Source: Faecalibacterium sp. I4-1-79
GTDB lineage: Bacteria > Bacillota > Clostridia > Oscillospirales > Ruminococcaceae
NCBI RefSeq assembly: GCF_023347235.1
Contig: NZ_CP094467.1
Coordinates: 620,001 to 684,000, forward strand
DNA: 64,000 bases
Direction of reading: 5' to 3'
Position numbers and translations under genes: made by a program. A model generated the notes under the pieces. The model did no database searches. It was not told the origin of the DNA and saw nothing but the letters and a program-made list of their open reading frames with translations. Shown here in pieces: positions 33,670-41,938 of the stretch (position 1 is the stretch's first letter; each line of letters begins with the position of its first letter).

Positions 33670-35454
33670 ATGGAAGATACAAGAGCAGAAGCCCTGCCCA
33701 TCGGCGCGGCAGAGGCGGCGGCTGCGCTGCAGACGCTGCAGCGCTACAAGGCGGGCAAGGCGGCGCTGGACAAGCGCCTGATCGATAACGAATTGTGGTT
33801 CCGCATGGGACACTGGAAAAACTATCGCGACCCGCTGATGCCCGGCAAGGCGCAGCCTTCCAGCGGGTGGCTGTTCAACAGCATCGCCAACAAGCATGCC
33901 GATGCCATGGACAACTACCCTGAGCCCATGGTGCTGCCCCGGGCGGCAGACGACCAGACCACGGCGCAGGCACTTTCCAGCGTGCTGCCGGTGGTGCTGG
34001 AGCAGGCAGATTACGAGCAGGTGTACAGCGATGTCTGGTGGCGCAAGCTCAAGCAGGGCACCGGCGTTACCGGCATCTTCTGGGACCCGGCGGCACGCGG
34101 TGGGCTGGGCGACATTGCGGTGCGCAGCGTCAACCTGCTCATGCTCTACTGGGAGCCGGGCGTGCAGGATATTCAGGACTCGCCGGACTTGTTCCACCTC
34201 AGCCTTGAGGACACCGCCCGGCTGACCGCGCAGTATCCGCAGCTGGCAGGGCACGCCGCCGGTGTGGTGGACGTGCCCCGGTACATCCACGAGGACGGCC
34301 AGACAACCGCCAACAAGAGCGTGGTGGTGGACTGGTACTATAAGCGCCCGGACGAGAACGGCAAATTGCGGCTGCACTACTGCAAGCTGTGCAACGGCGT
34401 GGTGCTGTATGCCAGCCAGAACGACCCGGCGCTGGCGGCGCGCGGATTATACGACCACGGCAAGTACCCCTTTGTGTTCGACCCGCTGTTCGTGGAGGAA
34501 GATTCCCCTGCCGGGTTCGGCTACATCGACGTGATGAAGGACTGCCAGAACGCCATTGATAAGATGAACCACGCCATGGACGAGAACGTGCTGCTGGCCT
34601 CCCGCCAGCGGTATGTGCTCAGCGATACCGCCGGTGTGAACGAGGAAGAATTGGCCGACCTGAGCCGGGACATCGTGCACGTTGTGGGCCGCCTGAACGA
34701 GGACAGCTTCCGTCCGCTGCAAACGGCGGGCTTGCAGGGCAACAGCCTGAGCTACCGCAACAGCCGCATCGAGGAGCTGAAGGAGATCAGCGGCAACCGC
34801 GACCTGACGCAGGGCGGCACCACCGGCGGCGTGACCGCCGCCAGCGCCATCGCTGCCTTGCAGGAGGCAGGCAGCAAGCTGAGCCGGGATATGCTCAAGA
34901 GCGCCTACCGCGCCTTTGCAAAGCAGTGCTACCTTATCATTGAGCTGATGCGGCAGTTCTACGACGAGCAGCGGGTGTTCCGTATCACCGGGCAGCGCGG
35001 CGAGAGCGAATTCGTGCCCTTCTCGGCACAGGGACTGCGCGCAAAGCCTGTGCCCGCCGTGGGCGGGGTGGAGCTGGGCAGCCGGGAGCCTGTCTTTGAT
35101 ATCGTGGTCAGCGCCGCCAAAAAGAGCACCTTCAGCCGCCTGTCCCAGAACGAGACCGCCAAGGAGTGCTACAAGCTGGGCTTCTTTGACCCCGCCAACG
35201 CGGACGCTGCCCTTGCGGCGCTGGAAATGATGGACTTTGAAGGGGTGGAAAAGGTGCGCGCCCGGGTGCGGCAGAACGGCACACTGGCGCAGCAGCTGTT
35301 GCAGCTGCAGGGGCAGATGGCAAGACTGTCTGCCGCCCTTGCGCAGCAGCCCGGCGGCACCCAAACGGCGCAGGACACCGCCGGCCATCCGGTACCGCTG
35401 CCGGTGGCGGCGGCTGCCCGCGCCATGAACTGGAACGGAAAGGAGGTGAAGTGA
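33670..35454 (+). CDS. Phage portal protein
   Basis: The 594-aa protein follows TerL by 25 nt with AGGAAAG before its ATG. The features are those of portals: an alpha-helical N-terminus, a beta-rich wing region (VNLLMLYWEPGVQDI; VVVDWYYKRPDENG), the stem/crown helices (NAIDKMNHAMDENVLLAS; VTAASAIAALQEAGSKLSRDM) and a Gln-rich, low-complexity C-terminus. It forms the dodecameric vertex for packaging and tail attachment. Identification rests on position and on similarity in layout to P22/N4-like portals, and the order TerL-portal-protease/scaffold-capsid supports it. Confidence 0.87.
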   Translation: MEDTRAEALPIGAAEAAAALQTLQRYKAGKAALDKRLIDNELWFRMGHWKNYRDPLMPGKAQPSSGWLFNSIANKHADAMDNYPEPMVLPRAADDQTTAQALSSVLPVVLEQADYEQVYSDVWWRKLKQGTGVTGIFWDPAARGGLGDIAVRSVNLLMLYWEPGVQDIQDSPDLFHLSLEDTARLTAQYPQLAGHAAGVVDVPRYIHEDGQTTANKSVVVDWYYKRPDENGKLRLHYCKLCNGVVLYASQNDPALAARGLYDHGKYPFVFDPLFVEEDSPAGFGYIDVMKDCQNAIDKMNHAMDENVLLASRQRYVLSDTAGVNEEELADLSRDIVHVVGRLNEDSFRPLQTAGLQGNSLSYRNSRIEELKEISGNRDLTQGGTTGGVTAASAIAALQEAGSKLSRDMLKSAYRAFAKQCYLIIELMRQFYDEQRVFRITGQRGESEFVPFSAQGLRAKPVPAVGGVELGSREPVFDIVVSAAKKSTFSRLSQNETAKECYKLGFFDPANADAALAALEMMDFEGVEKVRARVRQNGTLAQQLLQLQGQMARLSAALAQQPGGTQTAQDTAGHPVPLPVAAAARAMNWNGKEVK

Positions 35455-35455
35455 G

Positions 35456-36382
35456 ATGATCAAGGTATGTTACAGCGAGCTGGACGGCCCCAAGGGGCTG
35501 AGCCTGCGGCTGGAAGCCGCCGGTCACGCGGGCTACGCGCCCGCCGGGCAGGATATCGTATGCGCTGGCGCAAGCACCCTGATGCAGGCGCTGGTGTACC
35601 TGCTGGCAGGGGAGGAGAACGCCCGCAGTGATGCTTGGGACGAGCCGGATGGCCCGCGCCTTGCCGTGGCGGTGCAGGCCCCGGTAGTACCGTGGGTGCA
35701 GGGCGCATTTGAGCTGGCCAAGGCGGGCTTTACCCTGCTGGCCGAGCGCTACCCGGATAACCTGCGCTTTGCGGATGTGAGCCGCAGCGGGCAGCAGAGC
35801 ATGATGGACTTGCAGCTGTTTGCGGAAGGCGAAGCCGCCCCCGCGTTGAGCCCGGAGCAGAGCCGACAGGCGGTGGCTGCGGGCACCCTGAAGCCGGAAG
35901 CCCCAGCCGCGCAGCCGGAAGCGCCCCGGCAGATCCCGGCAGAGCCGGAAAAGCAGCCGGAAACACCCGCACAGCCGGAGCGCCCGGCGCTGCCGCCCCT
36001 GCCACTGCCGGTGCAGAACACGGTGCGCAGCCTGCACGCCCGCTGGGCGGCAGAGGAAGCAGCCATGCGCCGCAGCCAGCCGGGCTTTGACCTGAAAGAA
36101 GAGCTGAAGAACCCGGAGATGCGCCGCCTGATGCAGCTGCCCGGTATGCGGGTGCAGGACGCCTACCGCCTTGCCCACTACGAGGATGCCCTGCGTACCA
36201 CAGCACAGACCGTGGAGCAGGGGGTAGTGGAGCGGGTGCAGCAGCGCGCCGCGCGTCCGCTGGAAAACGGCCTGCGCCCCGGTGCTGCCGCCTCGGTACG
36301 GCCGGACGTAGCCGCCATGACCCGCGCCCAGCGGGAAGCCTTGGAGCGCCGTGTGCTGCACGGTGCACAAATTGAACTTTAA
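35456..36382 (+). CDS. Prp-like cysteine protease fused to capsid scaffold-like domain
   Basis: The 308-aa protein is an apparent polyprotein. Residues 1-~105 match Prp, the ribosomal-processing cysteine protease that trims the N-terminus of L27 in Firmicutes: GHAGYAPAGQDIVCAGAST gives His24, Asp33, Cys36 and Ser40, with the His-Cys spacing of 12 that Prp has. Residues 116-125 read MMDLQLFAEG, an L27/Prp-type cleavage motif (consensus LxLQFFA). Residues ~126-200 are Pro/Ala/Glu-rich, and ~205-308 are charged helices (LKNPEMRRLMQLPG), like a scaffolding protein. It sits between portal and capsid genes, where scaffold and prohead protease usually lie. AGGAGGTG precedes the ATG one base after the portal stop. 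The protease is likely to cut itself off the scaffold and trim the capsid protein. Confidence 0.8.
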   Translation: MIKVCYSELDGPKGLSLRLEAAGHAGYAPAGQDIVCAGASTLMQALVYLLAGEENARSDAWDEPDGPRLAVAVQAPVVPWVQGAFELAKAGFTLLAERYPDNLRFADVSRSGQQSMMDLQLFAEGEAAPALSPEQSRQAVAAGTLKPEAPAAQPEAPRQIPAEPEKQPETPAQPERPALPPLPLPVQNTVRSLHARWAAEEAAMRRSQPGFDLKEELKNPEMRRLMQLPGMRVQDAYRLAHYEDALRTTAQTVEQGVVERVQQRAARPLENGLRPGAAASVRPDVAAMTRAQREALERRVLHGAQIEL

Positions 36383-36406
36383 TCTGACAGGAGAAAGGAA
36401 AAAAGC

Positions 36407-37405
36407 ATGATGAATTTTAACATCCAGCTGTTTGCGGACGCGCAGACCAATACCACCGGCACCATGTCGGTGGAGATGAAAACCTTTTACGAGAAGCGCC
36501 TGATCGATCAGGCAGAGCCGCGCCTTGTGCACGACCAGTTTGCGGATTACTACCCCGTGCCCCAGAACGGCGGCAAGACCATCGAGTTCCGCAAGTACGA
36601 CAGCCTGCCCAAGGCCAGCACCCCGCTGACCGAGGGCGTTACCCCCAACGGTCAGGCCCTGAACGTGACCAGTATCACCAGCGACCTGCACCAGTACGGC
36701 GGCTGGACCCCGCTGACCGATGTGCTGCAGATGACCGCCATCGACAACAACGTGGTGCAGGCTACCCGCGTGCTGGCAAGTCAGGCCGGCCGCACCATGG
36801 ACAGCATCACCCGCGATGTGCTGGCGGGCGGCACCAATGTCATCTACGCCCCTAAGCTGGGCGCAGACGGCACCGAGACCGCCGTTACCAGCCGCAAGGC
36901 GCTGGACAAGAGCTGCACCCTGACCCCGAAGCTGTTCTTTCAGGCGGCGGCGCAGCTGGGCGCAATGAACGCCGACCCCATCGGTGACAGCTACGTTGCC
37001 ATCATCCACCCCTATGCGGCCTATGACCTCAAGACCTGCAAGGAGTTTATGGAGGTGCACAAGTACGCCGACCCCGACACCATGTTCCGCGGCGAGATCG
37101 GCAAGCTGGGCAACATCCGATTTATCGAGACCAGCGAGGCCAAGATCTGGAAGGATGATACCTGCCCGGCGGGTCTTGCAGTGTTCGGTACGCTGGTGCT
37201 GGGTGCCCACGCCTACGGCGTGACCGAGCTGGAGGGCGGCGGCCTTGAGCATATCGTCAAGCAGCTGGGCTACGGCGACGACCCGCTGAACCAGCGCGCC
37301 TCTGTGGGCTGGAAGGGCATGCGCGCCGCCGAGCGTCTGGTGGAGCAGTACATGGTGCGCATCGAGAGCGTGTCCAGCTACTCCGCCACCGCTGCCGCCA
37401 ACTAA
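36407..37405 (+). CDS. N4-gp56 family-like major capsid protein with Prp-type N-terminal motif
   Basis: The 332-aa protein resembles the N4 gp56/HK97-fold coat family: FYEKRLIDQAEPRLVHDQFAD, the phrase GKTIEFRKYDSLPKA, PLTEGVTPNG and a C-terminal AYGVTEL / KQLGYGDDPLNQRASVGWK block. Its N-terminus MMNFNIQLFADAQ matches the L27-type Prp processing site, as in staphylococcal phage 80alpha coat and scaffold, so maturation by the protease encoded just upstream is expected near F9-A10. GGAGAAAGGA precedes the ATG. It builds the shell together with the upstream scaffold domain. Confidence 0.88.
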   Translation: MMNFNIQLFADAQTNTTGTMSVEMKTFYEKRLIDQAEPRLVHDQFADYYPVPQNGGKTIEFRKYDSLPKASTPLTEGVTPNGQALNVTSITSDLHQYGGWTPLTDVLQMTAIDNNVVQATRVLASQAGRTMDSITRDVLAGGTNVIYAPKLGADGTETAVTSRKALDKSCTLTPKLFFQAAAQLGAMNADPIGDSYVAIIHPYAAYDLKTCKEFMEVHKYADPDTMFRGEIGKLGNIRFIETSEAKIWKDDTCPAGLAVFGTLVLGAHAYGVTELEGGGLEHIVKQLGYGDDPLNQRASVGWKGMRAAERLVEQYMVRIESVSSYSATAAAN

Positions 37406-37415
37406 GGAGGTGCCC

Positions 37416-37628
37416 ATGGCTGAAAAGAATGTGTGCATCCGGCTGTTCAAGGACAACAGCCGCTACAAGGGCGATCTGTTCGTCAGCGTCAACGGCGTGA
37501 ACTACAAGATCCGCCGGGGCGTGGAGGTGGAGGTGCCGCCCGCTGTGGCCGAGGTGCTGGAGCACAGCCAGCGTCAGGACGAGCTGACCGCTGCCCGCAT
37601 TGCCGCTGCGGAGAACGCGGCGCAGTAA
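37416..37628 (+). CDS. Small head-associated protein, 70 aa
   Basis: The 70-aa protein (AEKNVCIRLFKDNSRYKG..., with VNGVNYKIRRGVEVEVPPAVAEVL) follows the capsid gene by 10 nt with GGAGG before ATG 37416. Short beta-rich proteins of this kind, ending in a charged helix, are common directly behind capsid genes and may be head decoration or completion proteins. The longer GTG start at 37410 is less likely because it overlaps the ribosome site. Confidence 0.7.
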   Translation: MAEKNVCIRLFKDNSRYKGDLFVSVNGVNYKIRRGVEVEVPPAVAEVLEHSQRQDELTAARIAAAENAAQ

Positions 37629-37647
37629 AATCTGCACGATCAATGCT

Positions 37648-37683
37648 GCCCGGCTGGGAGAAATGCCCCCGGCCGGGCTTTTT
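37648..37683 (+). terminator. Terminator-like hairpin inside the viral cluster
   Basis: GCCCGGC pairs with GCCGGGC around a G/C-rich 17-nt loop, then five T residues. It separates capsid genes from tail/adaptor genes and may reduce downstream expression. Confidence 0.7.
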
Positions 37684-37702
37684 ATAAAAAGGATGTGATG
37701 AG

Positions 37703-38086
37703 ATGACCATAGGAGAGGCTTTGGAGCGTGCCGAGCAGCTGCGCCCAAACTGCCGCATTGAGACCGAGACCCGGCTGCAATGGCTGCGGGAGGCAGATGC
37801 CCTGTTGCGCACAAAGCTGTTTGACCGCGCTGCCGCCGGGACGTTTGATGCCGTGGGCGCAGACCGTCCATGGGAGCAGCCGGTGCAGGACGACCAGACG
37901 CTGCTGGCACCGCCGCCCTTTGATGCGCTGTACCCGCACCTGCTGTGTGCGCAGATGGATGCCGCCTTGGGCGAGACCGACCGCTACGCCGGGGAGCAGG
38001 CGCAGTACAACGCCCTGTATGCAGAGCTGGCGGTCTGGCTGCGGCAGAACTACCCGCCCCGCAGCCGGGCGCAGTGGCGCTGGTAA
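37703..38086 (+). CDS. Head-tail adaptor-like protein, 127 aa
   Basis: The 127-aa helical protein (MTIGEALERAEQLRPNC, RLQWLREADALLRTKLFD, then FDALYPHLLCAQMDAALGE and a C-terminal Arg/Trp end) has the size, position and helical pattern of gp4/gp15-type adaptors that bind the portal and complete the packaged head. AAGGATG precedes the ATG. The label is positional inference. Confidence 0.6.
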   Translation: MTIGEALERAEQLRPNCRIETETRLQWLREADALLRTKLFDRAAAGTFDAVGADRPWEQPVQDDQTLLAPPPFDALYPHLLCAQMDAALGETDRYAGEQAQYNALYAELAVWLRQNYPPRSRAQWRW

Positions 38087-38098
38087 GGGGGTGAGGCC

Positions 38099-39979
38099 AT
38101 GGTACTGGCAGACAGAATGCGGCTTGCCAACACCCGGCAGCTGCTGCGGGCCTTTGGCGGCCTGAACGAGACTTACGGCTGTTCGGAGGCAGAGTACAGC
38201 GCCGGAGTGAACTTTTCCACCCGGGATTTTCCCGCCCTGAGCACCCGCACCCCGCGCCGCAAGCTGCGGGCGCTGACCGGGCTGAACGGGATGTACCACC
38301 TGAACGGTCTGCTGACCGTCTGCGGGCGGGACATCGTTTATACCCCGGACGATGCCGCCGCCCCGGCGGTGACGAAGCTGGACGCCGTGACCGATGGCCG
38401 CAAGGCGCTGGTGGGCATTGGCACAAAGATCCTGATCTTTCCGGACAAGCTGGCCTTTGATACGGCAGACGGCAGCGTGACCGCACTGGGAGCGCTGTGG
38501 ACGGCGGCGGGCAAAAGCGTGACCTTTGCCCCCTGCGATGCCGCAGGCAAGACCTATCAGGTGGAGGTCTTTGGCCGGGAGGAGCCCGCCGAACCGGCAG
38601 ACGGACAGCTGTTTTTAAAGGTAGAGGATGCCGACCATCCGTGGCGGTACGACAGCACGCTGGAGATGTACAGCAAAAACTCCGGCAGCTGGGCAGCCGT
38701 CCCGCTGGAATACTGCCGCATCACGGCGGCAGGGCTGGGCAAGCTGTTCCGGCAGTGGGACACCGTGACCGTGCAGGGTGCAGCCGCCGAGGCTGCGGGG
38801 CAGAGCCCGGAACTGAACGGAGATCAGATCGTGTATGACGTGGGTGAGGATTGGCTGCGGGTGCGCTGCACTCCGCAGGGCGAGTATTTCTACGGCACAC
38901 TGGTGCAGAACACTGCCGCTGCGCAGTGGCAGAGCATGGATGGCAAGCAGCGCCGCAGTGTGAGAGCTGCACAGACGGTATCCATGGAGCGCCGGGTGCC
39001 GGAGCTGGATTTTGTGACCGAGTGCGACAATCGGGTGTGGGGCTGCAACAGCAAGGAGAACGTTATTTACGGCTGCAAGCTGGGCGACCCCACCAACTGG
39101 TTCAGCTACCGGGGCATCGCCGCGGACAGCTACGCCGTCACCGTGGGCAGCGATGGCGCCTTTACCGGGGCGGCTTCCTGCATGGGCTATGCGCTGTTTT
39201 TTAAGGAGAACACCCTGCACAAGCTGTACGGCTCCAAGCCTTCGGATTTTCAGCTTTCCAGCCTGCGCTGCCGGGGCGTGGCAAAAAACGCCGCCCGCAG
39301 CCTGTGTGTGCTGAACGAGACGCTGTATTATCTCTCGCCGGACGGCGTCATGGCGTGGGACGGCAGTCTGCCCACCAAGGTGTCCGGTGCGCTGGACGCC
39401 GCAAAGCTTGCCAACGTGCAAAGCGCCGTGGGCGGTGCACTGGATGGCCGGTACTACCTGCACATCTCCCGGGAGAGTGCACGTCTGCTGGTCTACGATA
39501 CCGAGAAGGGGCTGTGGAGCGAGGAGGACGTCTGCTCCTGCGATATGACCAGCACCGGCGGGCAGCTTTATCTGTGGGACGGGCAGGCGCTGTGGGCGGC
39601 AGACCCCACCCGTGAGCCGGACTGGCAGACCACCGACGGTGTGGAGACGGACATCCCCTTTGAGCTGGTCACCGGCGATGTGGGGCTGGACGGCACCGAA
39701 CAGCGGTATCTTTCCCGACTGACCCTGCGTCTGGACGCCGAACGCACCAGCACAGTAGAAGTGGCAGTAAGCTATGACGGCAGCGCGTGGGAGACGGTAG
39801 CCTCTCTTGCCACCCAAGGCAGCCGCCGCAGCTGTGATCTGCCCTTTGTGCCCCGGCGGTGTGGGTCGCTGCGGCTGCGGCTGCGCGGCAAAGGGCAGAT
39901 CACTCTGCGCAGCCTTGTGCGCACCATCGCCCCGGCAAAGGGAAAATTATGGGAGGAGGATGCCTCATGGCAAGCATGA
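38099..39979 (+). CDS. Tail hub/stabilisation-like structural protein
   Basis: The 626-aa beta-rich protein has repeated Y-x-x-G-L/D-x-G blade-like phrases (VLNETLYYLSPDGVMAWDG, LVYDTEKGLWSEED, QLYLWDGQALWAAD), reminiscent of the beta-propeller tail-stabilising proteins of short-tailed phages (P22 gp10-like). GGGGGTGA precedes the ATG by 6-7 nt. The order adaptor then hub fits a podovirus-like tail. No fibre-like repeats or receptor-binding domain are seen at its end. Function is inferred from layout and order. Confidence 0.6.
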   Translation: MVLADRMRLANTRQLLRAFGGLNETYGCSEAEYSAGVNFSTRDFPALSTRTPRRKLRALTGLNGMYHLNGLLTVCGRDIVYTPDDAAAPAVTKLDAVTDGRKALVGIGTKILIFPDKLAFDTADGSVTALGALWTAAGKSVTFAPCDAAGKTYQVEVFGREEPAEPADGQLFLKVEDADHPWRYDSTLEMYSKNSGSWAAVPLEYCRITAAGLGKLFRQWDTVTVQGAAAEAAGQSPELNGDQIVYDVGEDWLRVRCTPQGEYFYGTLVQNTAAAQWQSMDGKQRRSVRAAQTVSMERRVPELDFVTECDNRVWGCNSKENVIYGCKLGDPTNWFSYRGIAADSYAVTVGSDGAFTGAASCMGYALFFKENTLHKLYGSKPSDFQLSSLRCRGVAKNAARSLCVLNETLYYLSPDGVMAWDGSLPTKVSGALDAAKLANVQSAVGGALDGRYYLHISRESARLLVYDTEKGLWSEEDVCSCDMTSTGGQLYLWDGQALWAADPTREPDWQTTDGVETDIPFELVTGDVGLDGTEQRYLSRLTLRLDAERTSTVEVAVSYDGSAWETVASLATQGSRRSCDLPFVPRRCGSLRLRLRGKGQITLRSLVRTIAPAKGKLWEEDASWQA

Positions 39980-40152
39980 ACGGCCTGAGCAAGCTGGGCC
40001 TGCCCAAGCTCAGCGATAACATGGACCCGGAGGATGCCCGGGCACTGCGCAGCTATCTGTACCAGATGCAGGAGCAGCTGCAGTATGTACTGACCAATCT
40101 GGATACGGAAAATATGTCCGACACCCTGCGCAGCAAGCTGCAGGGATTATAA
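39967..40152 (+). CDS. Small helical protein, 61 aa
   Basis: The 61-aa protein (DPEDARALRSYLYQMQEQLQ) is helical and starts at ATG 39967 with GGAGGA upstream, overlapping the end of the hub gene by 13 nt. Translation is thus coupled. It may be a small virion or assembly protein; nothing more can be said. Confidence 0.65.
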   Translation: MASMNGLSKLGLPKLSDNMDPEDARALRSYLYQMQEQLQYVLTNLDTENMSDTLRSKLQGL

Positions 40153-40166
40153 GAAAGGAGAATTTT

Positions 40167-41507
40167 ATGGCATCCAAAAAGAAGGAGGAGCTGCTGCAGC
40201 CGGACGTGCAAACACAGGCACAGCCTGCCGCGCAGCCCACTTACAGCACCGAGGGGCTGAACAGCCGCGCCGATGTGGAAAAGGCCATGGCAAACGCCAG
40301 TTACCGCCCCAGCCAGCAGGTGACCGATGCTGCCGATGCCCTGAAGCAATGGCAGCAGAACCGCCCCGCAGACTACCAGAGCAGCTATCAGGACAGGATC
40401 AACGAGCTGCTGGGGCAGCTGCTGGAGCGGGAGAATTTTCAGTACAGCTACACCCGTGACCCGCTCTACCGCCAGTATGAGCAGCTATATACCCAGAACG
40501 CCCACAACGCCAGCGCGGACGCGGCGGCGCAGGCGGCAGCCCTGACCGGCGGCTACGGCTCCAGCTATGCCACCAGTGCGGCGCAGCAGGCCTATCAGCA
40601 GCAGATCGGCGGGCTGTCCGCTGCCATTCCCACGTTGTACAGTCTGGCGCTGGATACCTACCAGAGCGGCGGCGAGGAACTGGTGAACCGGCTGGACCAA
40701 CTGAACGGACAGGAGCAGAACGCCCAGACCCTGTATGACCGTCAGCTGCAGGACTACTACACCCAGCTGCAGCAGAAGGGCGAGGCCTACAACGATGCCT
40801 ACGCCAAGGACTACGGCCAGTATCAGGAGCACCTGAACCGGCTGGATACCCTGCACGGCTACTACACCGCGCAGGAGCAGGCGCAGATCAATCAGCGCCA
40901 GCAGGCCTTTAATAATATCATGACCGTGCTGGGCATCATCGGGGATGTGGTGCAGCTGGCCATCAGCGGCACCACCGGTCTGGGCAGTCTGGCGGGCAGT
41001 CTGATGAACACTGGGTACAACATCTACGCCGGCAACCGCGCCTATGAGGCCGAGCGTGCCGATACCCAGTGGAGCCAGCAGATGCAGGAAAAGCAGCGTC
41101 AGGACGCACTGACCCAGCAGCAGTACGACAACACCGCCAGCGAGCGCGCCTATCAGGATGCGCTGAAGCAGCAGGCCTTCAACAATAACGTGACCAGCCA
41201 GAAGCTGAACATCGCCAAGGGCGAGTGGGCACTGAAGCAGGCTAACGCCCAGCAGAAGGCCGCACGGGCCGCCAGCAGAGCAGCGACTGCGGGCACAAAG
41301 TCCGGCAGCTCCAGCAGCGGAAAGACCACCGGCAGCAGCGGCTCTGCTTCCGGTGGCAGCCGCAGCGCCGTCAGCGCCGGAGTGCCCTACACAGCAGCGC
41401 TGCTGCACAGTCAGGGCAAGAGCGATGTGGCCATCACCTCCGCCCTGCGGCAGGAGGGCTATACCCCCGCCCAGATCGCAAAGATTTTACAGGAGATGAA
41501 TAAATAA
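40167..41507 (+). CDS. Gln/Ala-rich virion protein, ejection-protein-like
   Basis: The 446-aa protein is Gln/Tyr/Ala-rich and largely helical, with a central hydrophobic patch (about residues 252-285: IMTVLGIIGDVVQLAISG) flanked by coiled-coil segments, a Ser/Gly/Thr linker (about 375-405) and a compact C-terminal helical end (ALRQEGYTPAQIAKILQEM). This layout is typical of internal ejection or pilot proteins that leave the head and line a channel through the host membrane. It is the last gene of the cluster and ends at a perfect terminator. The assignment is inferred from composition and position. Confidence 0.6.
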   Translation: MASKKKEELLQPDVQTQAQPAAQPTYSTEGLNSRADVEKAMANASYRPSQQVTDAADALKQWQQNRPADYQSSYQDRINELLGQLLERENFQYSYTRDPLYRQYEQLYTQNAHNASADAAAQAAALTGGYGSSYATSAAQQAYQQQIGGLSAAIPTLYSLALDTYQSGGEELVNRLDQLNGQEQNAQTLYDRQLQDYYTQLQQKGEAYNDAYAKDYGQYQEHLNRLDTLHGYYTAQEQAQINQRQQAFNNIMTVLGIIGDVVQLAISGTTGLGSLAGSLMNTGYNIYAGNRAYEAERADTQWSQQMQEKQRQDALTQQQYDNTASERAYQDALKQQAFNNNVTSQKLNIAKGEWALKQANAQQKAARAASRAATAGTKSGSSSSGKTTGSSGSASGGSRSAVSAGVPYTAALLHSQGKSDVAITSALRQEGYTPAQIAKILQEMNK

Positions 41508-41514
41508 GAGAAAA

Positions 41515-41560
41515 GGCACCCCGGCAAAGCAGCTGCTTTGCCGGGGTGCCGTACTTTTTT
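41515..41560 (+). terminator. Terminator of the viral cluster
   Basis: A perfect 16-bp stem starting GGCACCCCGGCAAAGC (41515-41550, loop AGCT core) followed by a T-rich tail. Confidence 0.93.
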
Positions 41561-41578
41561 ATAGTATCCCGCCAAAAG

Positions 41579-41611
41579 AAAAAGTCCGCTGTTCAAAACA
41601 GCGGACTTTTT
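41579..41611 (-). terminator. Terminator of the tRNA operon
   Basis: AAAAGTCCGCTG pairs with CAGCGGACTTTT around a 7-9-nt loop; T runs on both strands make it bidirectional. Confidence 0.85.
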
Positions 41612-41613
41612 GG

Positions 41614-41691
41614 TGGGGTGCCCAGTGGGACTCGAACCCACGGTCTCCAGATCCACAATCTGGCGCGTTAACCGACTACGCTATGGGCACC
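41614..41691 (-). tRNA. tRNA-His (GTG)
   Basis: On the minus strand the acceptor GTGCCCA pairs with TGGGCAC, the anticodon loop is TTGTGGA, the T loop is GTTCGAGTC-like, and an extra 5' G pairs with the discriminator C, the His-specific G-1 feature. CCA is encoded (41614-41616). Confidence 0.95.
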
Positions 41692-41698
41692 ACATAGA

Positions 41699-41772
<74 letters not shown>

Positions 41773-41836
41773 ACGTTGTTATCCCAATGGGTTCCTTTAT
41801 GGCGGCAGTTCTGTGTCGGCACAGGCTGCGAGAGAA

Positions 41837-41865
41837 ATAATACCATACCCATCGCATTCTGTCAA
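41837..41865 (-). promoter_or_regulatory. Promoter of the tRNA-Arg/tRNA-His operon
   Basis: Minus-strand perfect TTGACA (41860-41865), 17-nt spacer, TATTAT (41837-41842), 65 nt upstream of tRNA-Arg. Confidence 0.85.
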
Positions 41866-41938
41866 GGAAAATCTGAAAAAAGTTTCAATTTTTTTGCGCT
41901 GCGGGCAAAAATGGCTGTTCCAGCGTGTAGGAACGGCC

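Noticed and set aside
35456-35770. Housekeeping Prp (L27 protease) as the meaning of the Prp-like domain
   Set aside because: Housekeeping prp lies between rplU and rpmA; here the domain is fused in frame to a scaffold-like region between portal and capsid genes, so it is viral.
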